A DNA stretch of 64,000 bases, taken from positions 674,501-738,500 of the forward strand of contig NC_015391.1 of the NCBI RefSeq assembly GCF_000195575.1, written 5' to 3'. How positions within the stretch are numbered: position 1 is the stretch's first letter; every line of letters starts with the position of its first letter. This DNA is from Carnobacterium sp. 17-4 (GTDB lineage Bacteria > Bacillota > Bacilli > Lactobacillales > Carnobacteriaceae). The notes beneath the pieces were generated by a model. That model was given only the letters and a program-made list of their open reading frames with translations, ran no database searches and was not told the origin of the DNA. A program made the translations under genes and the position numbers. Positions 54,922 to 64,000 of the stretch are shown one piece after another.

Positions 54922-57066
54922 ATGAATAAATCTTCTTTTTTAGAGAAGTTGAAAAAAGCTTTGCTCACTTTTTGGAAATGGGCAAAACCGTATCTACTAA
55001 AGTTTCATAAAATACGACAACGAATTTGGAAAAAATACCATGTAAATAAAATTATCCTTTTGGTCATATTAACTGTTTCTTTAGTTGCAAGTGTTTATTT
55101 GTTGTACTTAGCAAAAACAGCAAATGTATCTACGTTAAAAGCAGGTCTAGAACAAACAACAACGATCTATGATGTCAATAATGAAGAAGCAGGAACCCTG
55201 TACTCGCAAAAAGGAACGTTTATTTCTGTTGATAATATATCTGACTCGATTGAGCAAGCCGTTATTTCGACTGAAGACAAACGCTTTTATAAACACGCCG
55301 GATTTGATCCAATTGGAATTGCCAGAGCGGCGGTTGGTTACGTTATTAATGGCGGGAATATTGTCGGAGGCGGGAGCACAATCACTCAGCAATTAGCTAA
55401 AAATGCTTATCTGACATTGGATCAAACGTTTATTCGAAAATTAAAGGAACTTTTTTTAGCTATCGAAATTGAAAAAGTGTATACAAAAGATGAAATATTA
55501 GAAATGTACCTCAACAATTCTTATTTTGGAAATGGAGTTTGGGGAGTCGAAGATGCGTCTCAAAAATATTTTGGGAAATCTGCGGCAGAAGTAACTTTAT
55601 CAGAAGCCGCTACCATAGCAGGTATGTTGAAGGCACCTACAAATTATAATCCTATTGATGATTACGATAATGCCATTTCAAGAAGAAACGTTGTTTTGGA
55701 CTTAATGGCAACAAACGAAATCATTACTCAAGAAGAAGTAGATAATATTAAAGCTGAAGGATTAACACTAGTTGACGCGTACTCAGAAAAGGAAGGATAT
55801 CAATACCCTTCTTACTTTGATGCGGTAGTAAATGAAGCCATTTATACTTATGGTTTAAGTGAAGAACAAATCTTAAACAAAGGGTATAAAATTTACACCT
55901 CATTAAATCAGGATTACCAACGCGCAATGGATTTAGCTTATGAAAATGATTATTTATTCCAAAATGCAGCAGATGGAACATTGCTAGAAAGTGGTTCTGC
56001 CGCATTAGATCCTGAGACTGGTGGAGTTTTCGCTATCTTTGGGGGTCGAAAAGAGCATACGTTTAGAGGGTTTAATTATGCGACTCAAATGGTTAGACAA
56101 CCGGGTTCTATCATCAAACCGCTGGCTGTTTATACTGTTGCTTTAGAACAAGGATATACCATTGATTCAATGCTAGCTGATGAGCCAATTTCTTATGGTA
56201 AAGATAAGTATACTCCTGAAAATGTTGACCATGAGTATGAAGGAGAAGTACCAATGTATCAAGCATTGGCGGAGAGCAAAAATACCTCAGCTGTATGGCT
56301 TCTAAATGAGATCGGCTTAAACAAAGGATTTAAAAAAGTTGAAGAATTCGGTATCCCTCTAACAGAAGGAACTGAAGGGGATGAATATCTAGGGCTAGCT
56401 TTAGGTGGATTGAGTAAAGGAGTCTCTCCTCTTCAAATGGCGAGTGCCTATACAACGTTTGCTAATGGCGGTGTGATGAGTGAAGGACATTTTATTACTA
56501 AAATCGTTGATGCCACAGGCGCAGTCGTTGTGGACAATACAGAACCCGAAATGAAAAAGGTGACTACTCCAGAAGTTGCAGATCAAATGACGAGCATGCT
56601 GATGGGTGTATTTACAAATGGAACAGCACAGAACAATAACCCATCCGGTTTTACGATAGCTGGAAAAACAGGTAGTACAGAAGTGACATTTAATGACGAG
56701 GGTGGTACAACGGATCAATGGACAGTTGGTTATACACCTGATATTGTGGTTGCAACTTGGATGGGATTTGACCCAACTGATGAAGAACATTATATGACAA
56801 CGGGTAGTTCCACTGGTGTAGGACCTTTATTTAAAAAACAAATGGAAAATATTCTTCCATACACTGAATTAACAGCTTTCAATACAGAGAGTGCCCAAGA
56901 AATTGTTGCTGCAGAAGCAGAAAATGAAGCGGGTTCTAGTGACTGGAAACAAGATGTAAAAGACACAATTGATTCAATTGGCGGAAAAGTAAAGGAAGGT
57001 TCGGATATTGTTAAAGACAAATTTGGAAACTTACTTGATCAATTTAAAAATAAAGTGACACAATAG
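54922..57066 (+). CDS. Bifunctional class A penicillin-binding protein (PBP1A/2a type)
   Basis: A 714-residue peptidoglycan polymerase. A basic cytoplasmic tail and one membrane helix (about 40-62) precede the glycosyltransferase domain with catalytic Glu in STEDKRFYKHAGFD and GGGSTITQQLAKNAYL. The transpeptidase has S-x-x-K in PGSIIKPLAVY, S-K-N in AESKNTSAVW and KTGST. The C-terminus is an acidic then Lys-rich tail. ATG 54922 is 9 bases after AAGGAA; ATG 54916 and 54912 are closer alternatives. The family is the target of beta-lactams. Confidence 0.94.
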   Translation: MNKSSFLEKLKKALLTFWKWAKPYLLKFHKIRQRIWKKYHVNKIILLVILTVSLVASVYLLYLAKTANVSTLKAGLEQTTTIYDVNNEEAGTLYSQKGTFISVDNISDSIEQAVISTEDKRFYKHAGFDPIGIARAAVGYVINGGNIVGGGSTITQQLAKNAYLTLDQTFIRKLKELFLAIEIEKVYTKDEILEMYLNNSYFGNGVWGVEDASQKYFGKSAAEVTLSEAATIAGMLKAPTNYNPIDDYDNAISRRNVVLDLMATNEIITQEEVDNIKAEGLTLVDAYSEKEGYQYPSYFDAVVNEAIYTYGLSEEQILNKGYKIYTSLNQDYQRAMDLAYENDYLFQNAADGTLLESGSAALDPETGGVFAIFGGRKEHTFRGFNYATQMVRQPGSIIKPLAVYTVALEQGYTIDSMLADEPISYGKDKYTPENVDHEYEGEVPMYQALAESKNTSAVWLLNEIGLNKGFKKVEEFGIPLTEGTEGDEYLGLALGGLSKGVSPLQMASAYTTFANGGVMSEGHFITKIVDATGAVVVDNTEPEMKKVTTPEVADQMTSMLMGVFTNGTAQNNNPSGFTIAGKTGSTEVTFNDEGGTTDQWTVGYTPDIVVATWMGFDPTDEEHYMTTGSSTGVGPLFKKQMENILPYTELTAFNTESAQEIVAAEAENEAGSSDWKQDVKDTIDSIGGKVKEGSDIVKDKFGNLLDQFKNKVTQ

Positions 57067-57095
57067 AAAAAAAGTCAGTGATTTAGATGAGAATA

Positions 57096-57125
57096 TTGGA
57101 AAAATAATGTGTGAAATGATATAGT
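57096..57125 (+). promoter_or_regulatory. Candidate yheA promoter
   Basis: TTGGAA (57096-57101), 18-base spacer, TATAGT (57120-57125). Confidence 0.4.
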
Positions 57126-57169
57126 TATTAAGATGAAACCATTATTTGAATTGGAGAGTGACATATACT

Positions 57170-57514
57170 ATGAGTGCAAATATTTATGATACAGCCAATG
57201 CTTTAGAAAAAGAATTAAGAGACAGTGAAGAATACACTGTTTTAGTAGCAGCTTTTGATGAAGTAAAAAAAGATGAAGCAGCTAGCAAAATGTACTTTGA
57301 CTTCCAAGAAGTTCAAATTAAATTACAACAAAAACAAATGTCGGGTGAACAAATTACTGAGGAAGAAATCGCTGAAGCTCAAAACTTAGCTCAAACTTCT
57401 GGAGAAAATGATGTTATCAAAAAATTGATGGAAGCTGAACAACGTTTAAGCACATTGATCGAAGATTTAAACCGCATCATTATGAAACCTGTTCAAGATG
57501 TTTACCAAGGTTAA
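57170..57514 (+). CDS. yheA: YlbF/YmcA-family protein YheA (UPF0342)
   Basis: A 114-residue all-helical protein of the DUF964/Com_YlbF family. The text (IYDTANALEKELRDSEEYTVLVAAFDEVKKDEAASKMYFDFQEVQIKLQQKQMSGEQITEEE) closely follows Bacillus YheA, ending LNRIIMKPVQDVY. Relatives YlbF and YmcA form the Y-complex that acts with RNase Y; YheA itself has no settled function. ATG 57170 (MSANIYD) is preferred to 57146. A terminator follows, separating it from yhaO. Confidence 0.88.
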   Translation: MSANIYDTANALEKELRDSEEYTVLVAAFDEVKKDEAASKMYFDFQEVQIKLQQKQMSGEQITEEEIAEAQNLAQTSGENDVIKKLMEAEQRLSTLIEDLNRIIMKPVQDVYQG

Positions 57515-57526
57515 GAAATAGAGGAC

Positions 57527-57570
57527 AAAAAAGAACTCACTAATATAAAAGAGTAGTGAGTTCTTTTTTT
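57527..57570 (+). terminator. Terminator after yheA
   Basis: AAAAGAACTCACTA pairs with TAGTGAGTTCTTTT, with a T run. Confidence 0.9.
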
Positions 57571-57640
57571 CTGATATTAAAGGAACGTATGTGCCCTTCA
57601 TAAGCTGAAGGCTATAAAAAGAAAGAAGAGAGTGGATACA

Positions 57641-58885
57641 ATGGTCAAATTTATTCATGCAGCTGATCTGCATTTGGACAGCCCTTTTATTGGCTTGAAA
57701 ATGTTACCTGATTTTATTTGGAATGCTATTTATTTATCTACTTTTTCAGCTTTGACTACAATCGTGGATAGTGCGATACAAGAAAAGGTGGATTTTATCT
57801 GCTTAGTTGGAGATATTTATGATAATGATGAGCGCAGTGTGAAAGCTCAAGCATATTTACGAAATGAAATGGAAAGATTGAATAAAGCCGAAATACCAGT
57901 CTATCTATTGCATGGAAATCATGATTACATAGAAAATACTGGGTTACACTTAGAAATGCCTGGAAATGTCGTTGTATTTACAGAATCAGTGGAGACAAAA
58001 TGGTATACGACAACGGAAAAGGATGAGGTCGCCATTAGTGGTTTTAGTTACGATAAAAGATGGGTCCTTGAACGGAAAATTAAGGAGTATCCAGAAAAAC
58101 ACCCACGTGCAAAGTATCATATTGGACTGTTACATGGCTTCTCTGAAGGCCTAGATTCAGAACACGGGAACTACGCCCCATTCTCATTAGGAGAGTTGAG
58201 AAGCAAGAGATACGACTACTGGGCTTTAGGTCATATTCATAAGAGACAGCAGTTAGCTGAAAATCCACCTGTCATCTATCCTGGAAATACTCAAGGTAGA
58301 AGCAGCAAGGAAAGTGGAGAAAAAGGTTTTGAATTAGTAACATTGACTGAATCTGGAGTGTCAATGGAATTTAGACCGACTTCAACGATTCAATGGAAGA
58401 CAATTGACCTTTCAATTAAAGAAATCAAGAGTTTAGATGAGCTTTACAAAGTCTTGAAGACTGTTGTCGAAGAACAAAAAAATGATTTCTATAGTCTATT
58501 CCTTTCCATTCATTTAGTGGATAGTGAGAATTTGCTTGAAGGAGTCCTAAAAAAAATCAAGCAAGGTGAATTAATAGAAGCTTTACAACAAATTCCAAAA
58601 ACCGATACTTTCGTTTGGGTCCACAAAATAGAATTGCAGACAGTAGTTGAAAATCGGATACCAGCTATCCAAAAGATTTTTCCAAATGAATGGGAACAAA
58701 TTCAAAAAGAAATTGAAAAAGAAAGTTTATTTAATGAAATAACGAATGCACTTTTTGATTTCCCCGGAATGGAAGAAGTTGTAGAAACACGTGAAGGAAA
58801 TTACCGAAAAAAAATTGTAAAAGATGCTAAAGAGTTGGTTCGTAATCAACTTGGATTTGAAAGAAGTGATGACCTTGAAGATTAA
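57641..58885 (+). CDS. yhaO: Mre11/SbcD-like metallophosphoesterase YhaO
   Basis: A 414-residue calcineurin-like nuclease-family protein. Motifs: HAADLHLDSPF, CLVGDIYDNDE, HGNHDYIE, LLHG and ALGHIHKRQ, the two-metal site of Mre11/SbcD. The C-terminal region (about 280-410) is helical and probably binds the partner ATPase. Start ATG 57641 (MVKFIHAADLH). It overlaps yhaN by 17 bases, so the pair is translationally coupled. Direct functional data are sparse. Confidence 0.9.
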   Translation: MVKFIHAADLHLDSPFIGLKMLPDFIWNAIYLSTFSALTTIVDSAIQEKVDFICLVGDIYDNDERSVKAQAYLRNEMERLNKAEIPVYLLHGNHDYIENTGLHLEMPGNVVVFTESVETKWYTTTEKDEVAISGFSYDKRWVLERKIKEYPEKHPRAKYHIGLLHGFSEGLDSEHGNYAPFSLGELRSKRYDYWALGHIHKRQQLAENPPVIYPGNTQGRSSKESGEKGFELVTLTESGVSMEFRPTSTIQWKTIDLSIKEIKSLDELYKVLKTVVEEQKNDFYSLFLSIHLVDSENLLEGVLKKIKQGELIEALQQIPKTDTFVWVHKIELQTVVENRIPAIQKIFPNEWEQIQKEIEKESLFNEITNALFDFPGMEEVVETREGNYRKKIVKDAKELVRNQLGFERSDDLED

Positions 58886-61712
58886 ATCAATGGAAATATA
58901 TGGTTATGGAAAATGGGTAGACCACAAAATCGATGATATAACTAACTTGCAAGTGTTTTATGGAGAAAATGAAGCTGGAAAAACAACTTTAATGTCGTTT
59001 ATTCATAGTATTCTTTTTGGATTTCCTTCTAAGATTAGTTCTGAGCTAAGATATGAACCTAAGAGTAGCAGCCAATACGGAGGAAGGCTCTTTTTAACTG
59101 GTACACAATATGGGGATGTTCAAATTGAGCGTGTACGAGGAAAAGCAAACGGCACGGTTACGGTAACTTTTGCTAGTGGAGAAACGGGTGGCGAAGAATG
59201 GCTTGAAAAAATATTATCTGGATTGGATAAGGCAACTTATCAAGCGTTATTTTCTTTTAATCTAGCTGGCCTTCAAAAAGTCCAACAATTAAATCGTGAA
59301 AAATTGAATCGTTATTTTTTAAGTGTAGGAACAATTGGAAACGAACAGCTGTTAAAGGTTGCAGATAAGTTTCAAACGGAAGCAAGTAAGTTGTTTAAGC
59401 CCAATGGACGAGTGACCGTTATTAATAAAAAAATGGCCGATGTTGAAGCAAAAAGGAAACAAGTAAAACTAGCAAAAGAAAAGAATAGTCAGTACATGAA
59501 TTGGTTGCTTGAAAAAGACAATCTTGAAAAAGAGTTGATCAGCCTACGAGAACAAAGGACACATTATGAAGATAAAGTATTCAAGTTAAACCAATTAGAA
59601 TCAAATTGGGTACTTTTTAGTGAGATGCAAGATATTCAACATCAAATAAAAAAAGAACAGCTCGAAGAATTGCCCAAAGATGGATTGTACCAGCTCAATC
59701 ATTACAATCAAGAAATAAATCAACTTAAATTAACTATTACGCAACAGCAAGAAAAATTGCATTATCTTAGAGATAAAACAGAGGAAACAAGGCAACTTAA
59801 AGTGTTTATTGAACATAGAGATGAAATGATCCTATTGATGGACAATCTGGATCATATCCAAGCTAAGTTACAAGAAGCTACTTTTATTAAAGAAACCATT
59901 TTGGCTACACAACATCAATTTTTGCGTGAAAAACAACAATTAGGTCTAGAGGAACAACAAGCTATACCAGCTATTATGACTGAGGAGAGTCGTTTGAAAT
60001 TAAATGATTTACAAGTCAAACAAGCTCAAGTTGAGCAAAGAATAAAACTACTAACAGAACGAATAGCGTTTTTGAACTTCCAGCAAGAATCTTTAGGAGA
60101 TCAACTCGATAAATTAGAAAAAAGACTATGGAATAATCAAACCTATCAAGAAGTAGAAGATCAACTAGAAAAAAATAATCCTGATCCACGTGCGTATAAT
60201 AAAGTAGATAAGCAAAGTGAGCAAAAATTAAGTAAAGGAACACTTACGAACTTAGTAGGCGGGTTATTGATAAGTATTTTAGGCCTATATATGTCTAATG
60301 GAATTGGTTTAGTTCTTACAACTGCTGGTTTAGGGCTCATTTTCCATAGTATTTGGTCAATCGTTAAAAAAACTAAAATACCAAATAAAATAGAAGAGAT
60401 TAGAGAGACTTCGTATTCATTTGAAGAATATATTCAACAAACGGAAATTCGAAAACAATGGAGAGAAAAACTTGCAGAAATTGATCAAGTCATTCTTGAA
60501 TTAAATGAGAAACAGGCTCAATATGAAGAGGCTGAAAATAAACAACTTCAAACTGAAAAAGAATTTCGATCATGGAAACAATTATGTGGTTATCCACTAG
60601 AGTATTCAACAAGCGAATTGATGCAAGAAACGGATATTTTCGAAGCAATAAGAGAAAAAGCGAATAACATTTATGAAAAACAAACACAATTAAGCCAGAT
60701 GGAAAATGAAATAGTTGAGTGGAAAGAATCCATCATGTATTTACAGCCTGTTATTTTTGTTGATTGGAATAATAATGAACAACTAATTGAGGGAATAAAA
60801 CAATTTTTTAAAGAAGCCATAGCTGATGAGGAAAAATTAAAAGATCTTACGAGGCAGCATAAAGTATCCCATCAGCATATTGAGCAGCTCATTATGCAAC
60901 AAAAAGAGTTTGAACAAAAGAGAAGACGTCTTCTTCATGCTGTTAAAGTTAAAACTGAAGAAGAATTCCGGAAAAAATATGTATTAGAGGAAGAATTAAC
61001 AACAAAAAAAGCTCGTTTAAATTTGTTAGAACAGCAAGTTGGTGAGTACAGTGCATTGTTAGAAAAGTATCGTGATAAGGCTGCTTTAGTTGAAAGTATC
61101 CAAGGTTTAAAAGCAAAACTGCAACAATTAAAAGAATCAATTGAAATCAAATTAAATAAAAAAATTAAAACAGAAGTCGCATTGAAAAACTTAGAAGTTG
61201 GTGGAGCTTATTCTGAATTATTGCAAGAATATGCCAATTTAAAGAGTGAAACACAAATTTTAGTTGATGAATGGACAACTTATAAAATAGCCGCAGAACT
61301 TATTGAGCGAACGTTAACTGAAGCTAGGAAAGATCGTTTTCCAGCAACTATACGTGATACGACTTACTTTTTTGCCATTTTGACAAATAGAAATTATCAA
61401 AAAGTCTTCTTAAAAGATCAAACTATAACGGTTCAACGTAAAGATGGCACTTTATTTGAAGCTTCTGAGCTTTCCCAAGCGACAGCTGAACAACTGTACG
61501 TAGCTCTGCGTTTTTCATTCGTAAAAAATGCTAATGACTTAATTCAATTGCCGTTGTTAGTAGATGATGGCTTTGTGAATTTTGATCAGCAAAGAAAAAA
61601 AGAGATGTATCAACTATTACAGAGAATTAGTGAAGACATACAAGTATTTTATTTTACATTTGATGAAACTGTAACAGATGTTTTTCGAAAAGAGCAGATA
61701 GAAATGTTATAA
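58869..61712 (+). CDS. yhaN: Rad50/SbcC-like ATPase YhaN with central membrane hairpin
   Basis: A 947-residue SMC-like AAA_27 ATPase. The N-terminal Walker A is YGENEAGKTTLMSF (about 35). Two long coiled coils (about 170-450 and 520-820) flank two hydrophobic segments at about 457-500 (LVGGLLISILGLYM and GLVLTTAGLGLIFHSIW). There is no CxxC zinc hook. The C-terminal signature (SELSQATAEQLYVALR) and Walker B (LPLLVDDGFVNFD) complete the head. Start ATG 58869 is probable; TTG 58875 and ATG 58890 are alternatives. It pairs with YhaO. Confidence 0.9.
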   Translation: MTLKIKSMEIYGYGKWVDHKIDDITNLQVFYGENEAGKTTLMSFIHSILFGFPSKISSELRYEPKSSSQYGGRLFLTGTQYGDVQIERVRGKANGTVTVTFASGETGGEEWLEKILSGLDKATYQALFSFNLAGLQKVQQLNREKLNRYFLSVGTIGNEQLLKVADKFQTEASKLFKPNGRVTVINKKMADVEAKRKQVKLAKEKNSQYMNWLLEKDNLEKELISLREQRTHYEDKVFKLNQLESNWVLFSEMQDIQHQIKKEQLEELPKDGLYQLNHYNQEINQLKLTITQQQEKLHYLRDKTEETRQLKVFIEHRDEMILLMDNLDHIQAKLQEATFIKETILATQHQFLREKQQLGLEEQQAIPAIMTEESRLKLNDLQVKQAQVEQRIKLLTERIAFLNFQQESLGDQLDKLEKRLWNNQTYQEVEDQLEKNNPDPRAYNKVDKQSEQKLSKGTLTNLVGGLLISILGLYMSNGIGLVLTTAGLGLIFHSIWSIVKKTKIPNKIEEIRETSYSFEEYIQQTEIRKQWREKLAEIDQVILELNEKQAQYEEAENKQLQTEKEFRSWKQLCGYPLEYSTSELMQETDIFEAIREKANNIYEKQTQLSQMENEIVEWKESIMYLQPVIFVDWNNNEQLIEGIKQFFKEAIADEEKLKDLTRQHKVSHQHIEQLIMQQKEFEQKRRRLLHAVKVKTEEEFRKKYVLEEELTTKKARLNLLEQQVGEYSALLEKYRDKAALVESIQGLKAKLQQLKESIEIKLNKKIKTEVALKNLEVGGAYSELLQEYANLKSETQILVDEWTTYKIAAELIERTLTEARKDRFPATIRDTTYFFAILTNRNYQKVFLKDQTITVQRKDGTLFEASELSQATAEQLYVALRFSFVKNANDLIQLPLLVDDGFVNFDQQRKKEMYQLLQRISEDIQVFYFTFDETVTDVFRKEQIEML

Positions 61713-61746
61713 TAAAGTAAAGATGCAAATAGAAAGAGGGAGTCAA

Positions 61747-62715
61747 ATGGAAAAGAAATTATTTGAGTATACGAATGATGAAACCTTCGACATTTATTTA
61801 TTAATCAAATCAGCGGACATTCGAGTTGCTAAAAACGGTAAAAAATTTATTGCTTTTACGTTTCAGGATACAAGTGGTCAAATGGATGGTAAATATTGGG
61901 ATGCATCAGAAGATGATATTGCAGCATTTACTGCTGGGAAAGTAGTAAAAGTTTCAGGAAAAAGAGAACTTTATCAAGGAAATCCTCAAATCAAACTATT
62001 TAAAATTGCAGTGACAAAATCTGGAGATCCAGATAATCCAGATTTATATGTTGAAAGAGCCCCATTAAAGAAAGAAGATATGATGGAAGAAATAAATGAT
62101 ACATTATTTGAGATTACAAATGCGAATATGAATCGGATTGTACGTTATTTATTGAATCATTATCAAAAACCTTTTTTTCAACATCCAGCAGCTAAACGAT
62201 TTCACCATGCTTTTACTGGTGGACTAGCTTACCATACCGTATCTATGTTAAGAATTGCAAAAACAATAGCGACTCAATATGAAGATATCAACAAACCTTT
62301 ACTTTATGCTGGTGTTATCCTACATGATTTGGGCAAAATTATTGAACTGTCAGGACCAATATCTACAGAGTATACTTTAGAAGGAAATCTTTTAGGACAT
62401 ATTGTGATAGTAGATGAAGAAATTACAAAAGCTTGTCTTGCTCTAAAAATTGATGAAAAAAGTGAAGATGTTTTGCTTTTGAAGCATATGGTATTAGCTC
62501 ATCACGGACTACTTGAGTATGGTTCTCCGGTTAGGCCAAAGTTAAGAGAAGCTGAAATTTTATATATGATCGATAATTTAGATGCGACTATAAACATGTT
62601 AAATTCGACATTAAATAGAACAGAGCCAGGGATGTTTACAGAAAGAATTTTTGGATTAGACAATCGGACATTCTACAAACCTAATGAATCAGAAAAAACA
62701 ACTGATAGTAAATAA
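61747..62715 (+). CDS. yhaM: 3'-5' exoribonuclease YhaM
   Basis: A 322-residue nuclease: an N-terminal OB fold (about 15-90; IRVAKNGKKFIAFTFQDTSGQMDGKYWD) and an HD domain with HHAFTGGLAYHT, LHDLGKI and HHGLLEYGSPVRP. Bacillus YhaM trims RNA and single-stranded DNA from the 3' end. ATG 61747 follows GAGGGAG by 5 bases; ATG 61723 is less likely. The yhaO-yhaN-yhaM order and the nearby prsA match Bacillus. Confidence 0.94.
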   Translation: MEKKLFEYTNDETFDIYLLIKSADIRVAKNGKKFIAFTFQDTSGQMDGKYWDASEDDIAAFTAGKVVKVSGKRELYQGNPQIKLFKIAVTKSGDPDNPDLYVERAPLKKEDMMEEINDTLFEITNANMNRIVRYLLNHYQKPFFQHPAAKRFHHAFTGGLAYHTVSMLRIAKTIATQYEDINKPLLYAGVILHDLGKIIELSGPISTEYTLEGNLLGHIVIVDEEITKACLALKIDEKSEDVLLLKHMVLAHHGLLEYGSPVRPKLREAEILYMIDNLDATINMLNSTLNRTEPGMFTERIFGLDNRTFYKPNESEKTTDSK

Positions 62716-62754
62716 AAAAAGGAGTTAGGATATTAATCCTAACTCCTTTTTTTA
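62714..62754. terminator. Bidirectional terminator between yhaM and prsA
   Basis: AGGAGTTAGGAT pairs perfectly with ATCCTAACTCCT around a 4-base loop, flanked by A and T runs. Confidence 0.9.
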
Positions 62755-62788
62755 TTTAGTTATTTAATGTTGCTAGAGACACTAATGA

Positions 62789-63790
62789 TTATTCAGCAGC
62801 AGAGTCTTCTACAGCTGATTCCTCAGTAGCAGAGCTATCAGCAGCTGGTTCTTCAGTGGTAGACTCTTCAGTAGCAGAGCTATCAGCAGCTGGTTCCTCA
62901 GTAGTAGATTCCTCAACAGCAGAGTCTTCTTTAGGAGCCAAGTAAGCATCCATTGCAGTAGCTAGATCTTTATCATCAATAATGATATTTGCATCTTGCA
63001 TAATACCTGAAATTACTTCTTGAATAGCAGCACTATCAGCTAATTTAGCTGTTAATAATTGATCTTTGATTGTATCTGTTTCTTCTTCAAGTGTTCCTTT
63101 TTCAGGTTTTTCAATCATTTTGATAACGTGGAAACCATATTCTGAAGCAACTGGTTCAGTTGTCATTTCGCCTTCTTCTAAAGCATAAGCTGCTTCTTCG
63201 AATTCAGGAACCATTTCTCCAGATGAGAACGTTATTTCTCCACCATTAGGAGCAGTAGCGGTATCTACTGAGTTTTCAGTAGCAAGTTCAGCAAAGTCAG
63301 CACCATCATTTATTTGAGTGATAAGGTCTTTTGCAGTTTCTTCATCTTCTACAAGAATATGAGCAGCTGTTACAGGTGGGACATAAGCGTCGTAAGCAGC
63401 TTGAATTTCTTCTTCAGTAAATTCTGTTTTGTCTTTTACTGCTTCTTCAATTAATAAGTTTAAACGGATCGTGTCTTTATAATTTTCAGCGGTATAACCT
63501 TGTTGTAGCATGATGTATTCAAATGCTTCAGCACCACCATAAGTTTCTTCTTCAGTAGCGTATTGTTTGTCTACTACTTCATCTGTAACTTTATCTCCAT
63601 ATAAATCAGTTAAAACATCTTCAATAATCAATTGTTGAAGCATGCTTGTTCCAACGGTTTCTTTCATTGCTTCATAAAACTCATCTTCCGTAATTTTCCC
63701 TGCAGTTGATGAGGCAACAGTGCTATCAGAACAACCAGCAATTGTTAATCCGGCTAAGATAGTAGCTGTAGCTAATAATAATTTTTTCAT
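62789..63790 (-). CDS. prsA: Foldase lipoprotein PrsA (parvulin-type peptidyl-prolyl isomerase)
   Basis: A 333-residue lipoprotein that folds secreted proteins at the membrane-wall interface. Signal peptide with IAGC lipobox (Cys at 20); an N-terminal chaperone domain; a PpiC parvulin domain at about 137-225 (TAAHILVEDEETAKDLITQI, YGFHVIKMIEKPEKGT); a helical C-domain; then a Ser/Thr/Glu/Ala tail from about 290 with two near-identical 15-residue units. The start ATG 63790 has AAGGGAA upstream. It converges on yhaM, with a shared terminator. Confidence 0.94.
   Translation of the reverse strand: MKKLLLATATILAGLTIAGCSDSTVASSTAGKITEDEFYEAMKETVGTSMLQQLIIEDVLTDLYGDKVTDEVVDKQYATEEETYGGAEAFEYIMLQQGYTAENYKDTIRLNLLIEEAVKDKTEFTEEEIQAAYDAYVPPVTAAHILVEDEETAKDLITQINDGADFAELATENSVDTATAPNGGEITFSSGEMVPEFEEAAYALEEGEMTTEPVASEYGFHVIKMIEKPEKGTLEEETDTIKDQLLTAKLADSAAIQEVISGIMQDANIIIDDKDLATAMDAYLAPKEDSAVEESTTEEPAADSSATEESTTEEPAADSSATEESAVEDSAAE
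62821..62910 (-). repeat. 45-bp tandem repeat in the prsA 3' end
   Basis: Two tandem 45-base copies (62821-62865 and 62866-62910) differ at about four bases and encode STTEEPAADSSATEE-like units. Degenerate partial copies flank both sides. Confidence 0.85.
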
Positions 63791-64000
63791 TTCCCTTACA
63801 CATCCATTTCTTTTATTTTACGTTACCAAACTATTTCCTAATGACAAATATAAATATACCATACTCATTTGTATAAAAAAAACTAAAATCCCATTATTTA
63901 GTTTAAAGTCAATTAAAAATCACAAAAAAAACACAATCGAACGAGTTTTTGAAAAAAATCAGATGGAATAGACAAGTACTGCTATAAAATGTTCTTTTTT

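Noticed and set aside
56401-56790. 129-codon Cys/His-rich open frame antisense to the PBP gene
   Set aside because: The apparent Cys/His richness comes from reading the transpeptidase codons in reverse; no start signals.

Overview
This window looks like core chromosome of a low-GC Gram-positive bacterium of the order Lactobacillales. The best fit is Carnobacteriaceae, close to Carnobacterium, or an enterococcus-like relative. That placement is inference from gene content: a CovRS/CsrRS-type two-component pair, fused AdhE, YajC and a ComN-like protein with no SecDF beside them, an EF-P-modification gene set, and the ftsK...recA-rny-ymdB-mutS-mutL order known from Firmicutes. DNA is AT-rich throughout and GTG and TTG starts are common. 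I count 52 protein-coding genes; 45 are on the + strand. The seven on the - strand are msrA, a 43-residue membrane peptide, corA, yidC, acyP, a CNNM/CBS protein and prsA. I found no tRNA, rRNA, CRISPR array, prophage or insertion sequence.

Layout: 1-2.0 kb, end of argR, then recN. 2.0-3.9 kb, a - strand block with msrA, a small DUF4044-type peptide and a CorA Mg2+ channel. 4.2-8.2 kb, gnd and the csrR/csrS pair. 8.2-9.6 kb, yidC and acylphosphatase on the - strand. 9.8-14.4 kb, topoisomerase III and FtsK/SpoIIIE. 14.6-19.5 kb, a nucleoside ABC importer (bmpA-nupABC type). 19.6-25.9 kb, the ymfF-ymfH-ymfI-rodZ-pgsA-cinA run. 26.1-34.7 kb, recA, RNase Y, YmdB, MutS and MutL. 34.8-40.9 kb, msrB, ruvAB, queA, a TetR regulator, tgt and yajC. 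41-44.2 kb, a ComN-like gene and adhE. 44.4-48.6 kb, a DtxR-family regulator with a Mn/Zn/Fe ABC importer. 48.8-53 kb, DNA polymerase IV and the UPF0173-YtoI-NrnA trio. 53.1-57.5 kb, a CNNM/CBS membrane protein, a bifunctional PBP and YheA. 57.6-63.8 kb, YhaO-YhaN-YhaM and the foldase PrsA.

Themes: genome maintenance (RecN, TopB, FtsK, RecA, MutSL, RuvAB, Pol IV) with LexA-like boxes in front of recA, dinB and possibly ruvAB; RNA turnover (RNase Y, NrnA, YhaM); and envelope biogenesis (YidC, RodZ, PgsA, PBP, PrsA). Redox and metal control are marked by a Rex-like box at adhE and a DtxR-type palindrome before the metal-importer operon.

I did not find a convincing new multi-gene system. The most unusual signals are small: a perfect 38-bp palindrome inside the csrS coding sequence; a ribosome-binding site in which a stable hairpin lies between a consensus Shine-Dalgarno and a TTG start (CNNM gene); a structured ~130-bp intergenic element upstream of the PBP gene; and a membrane hairpin at the coiled-coil apex of the Rad50-like YhaN, where a zinc hook would otherwise be.
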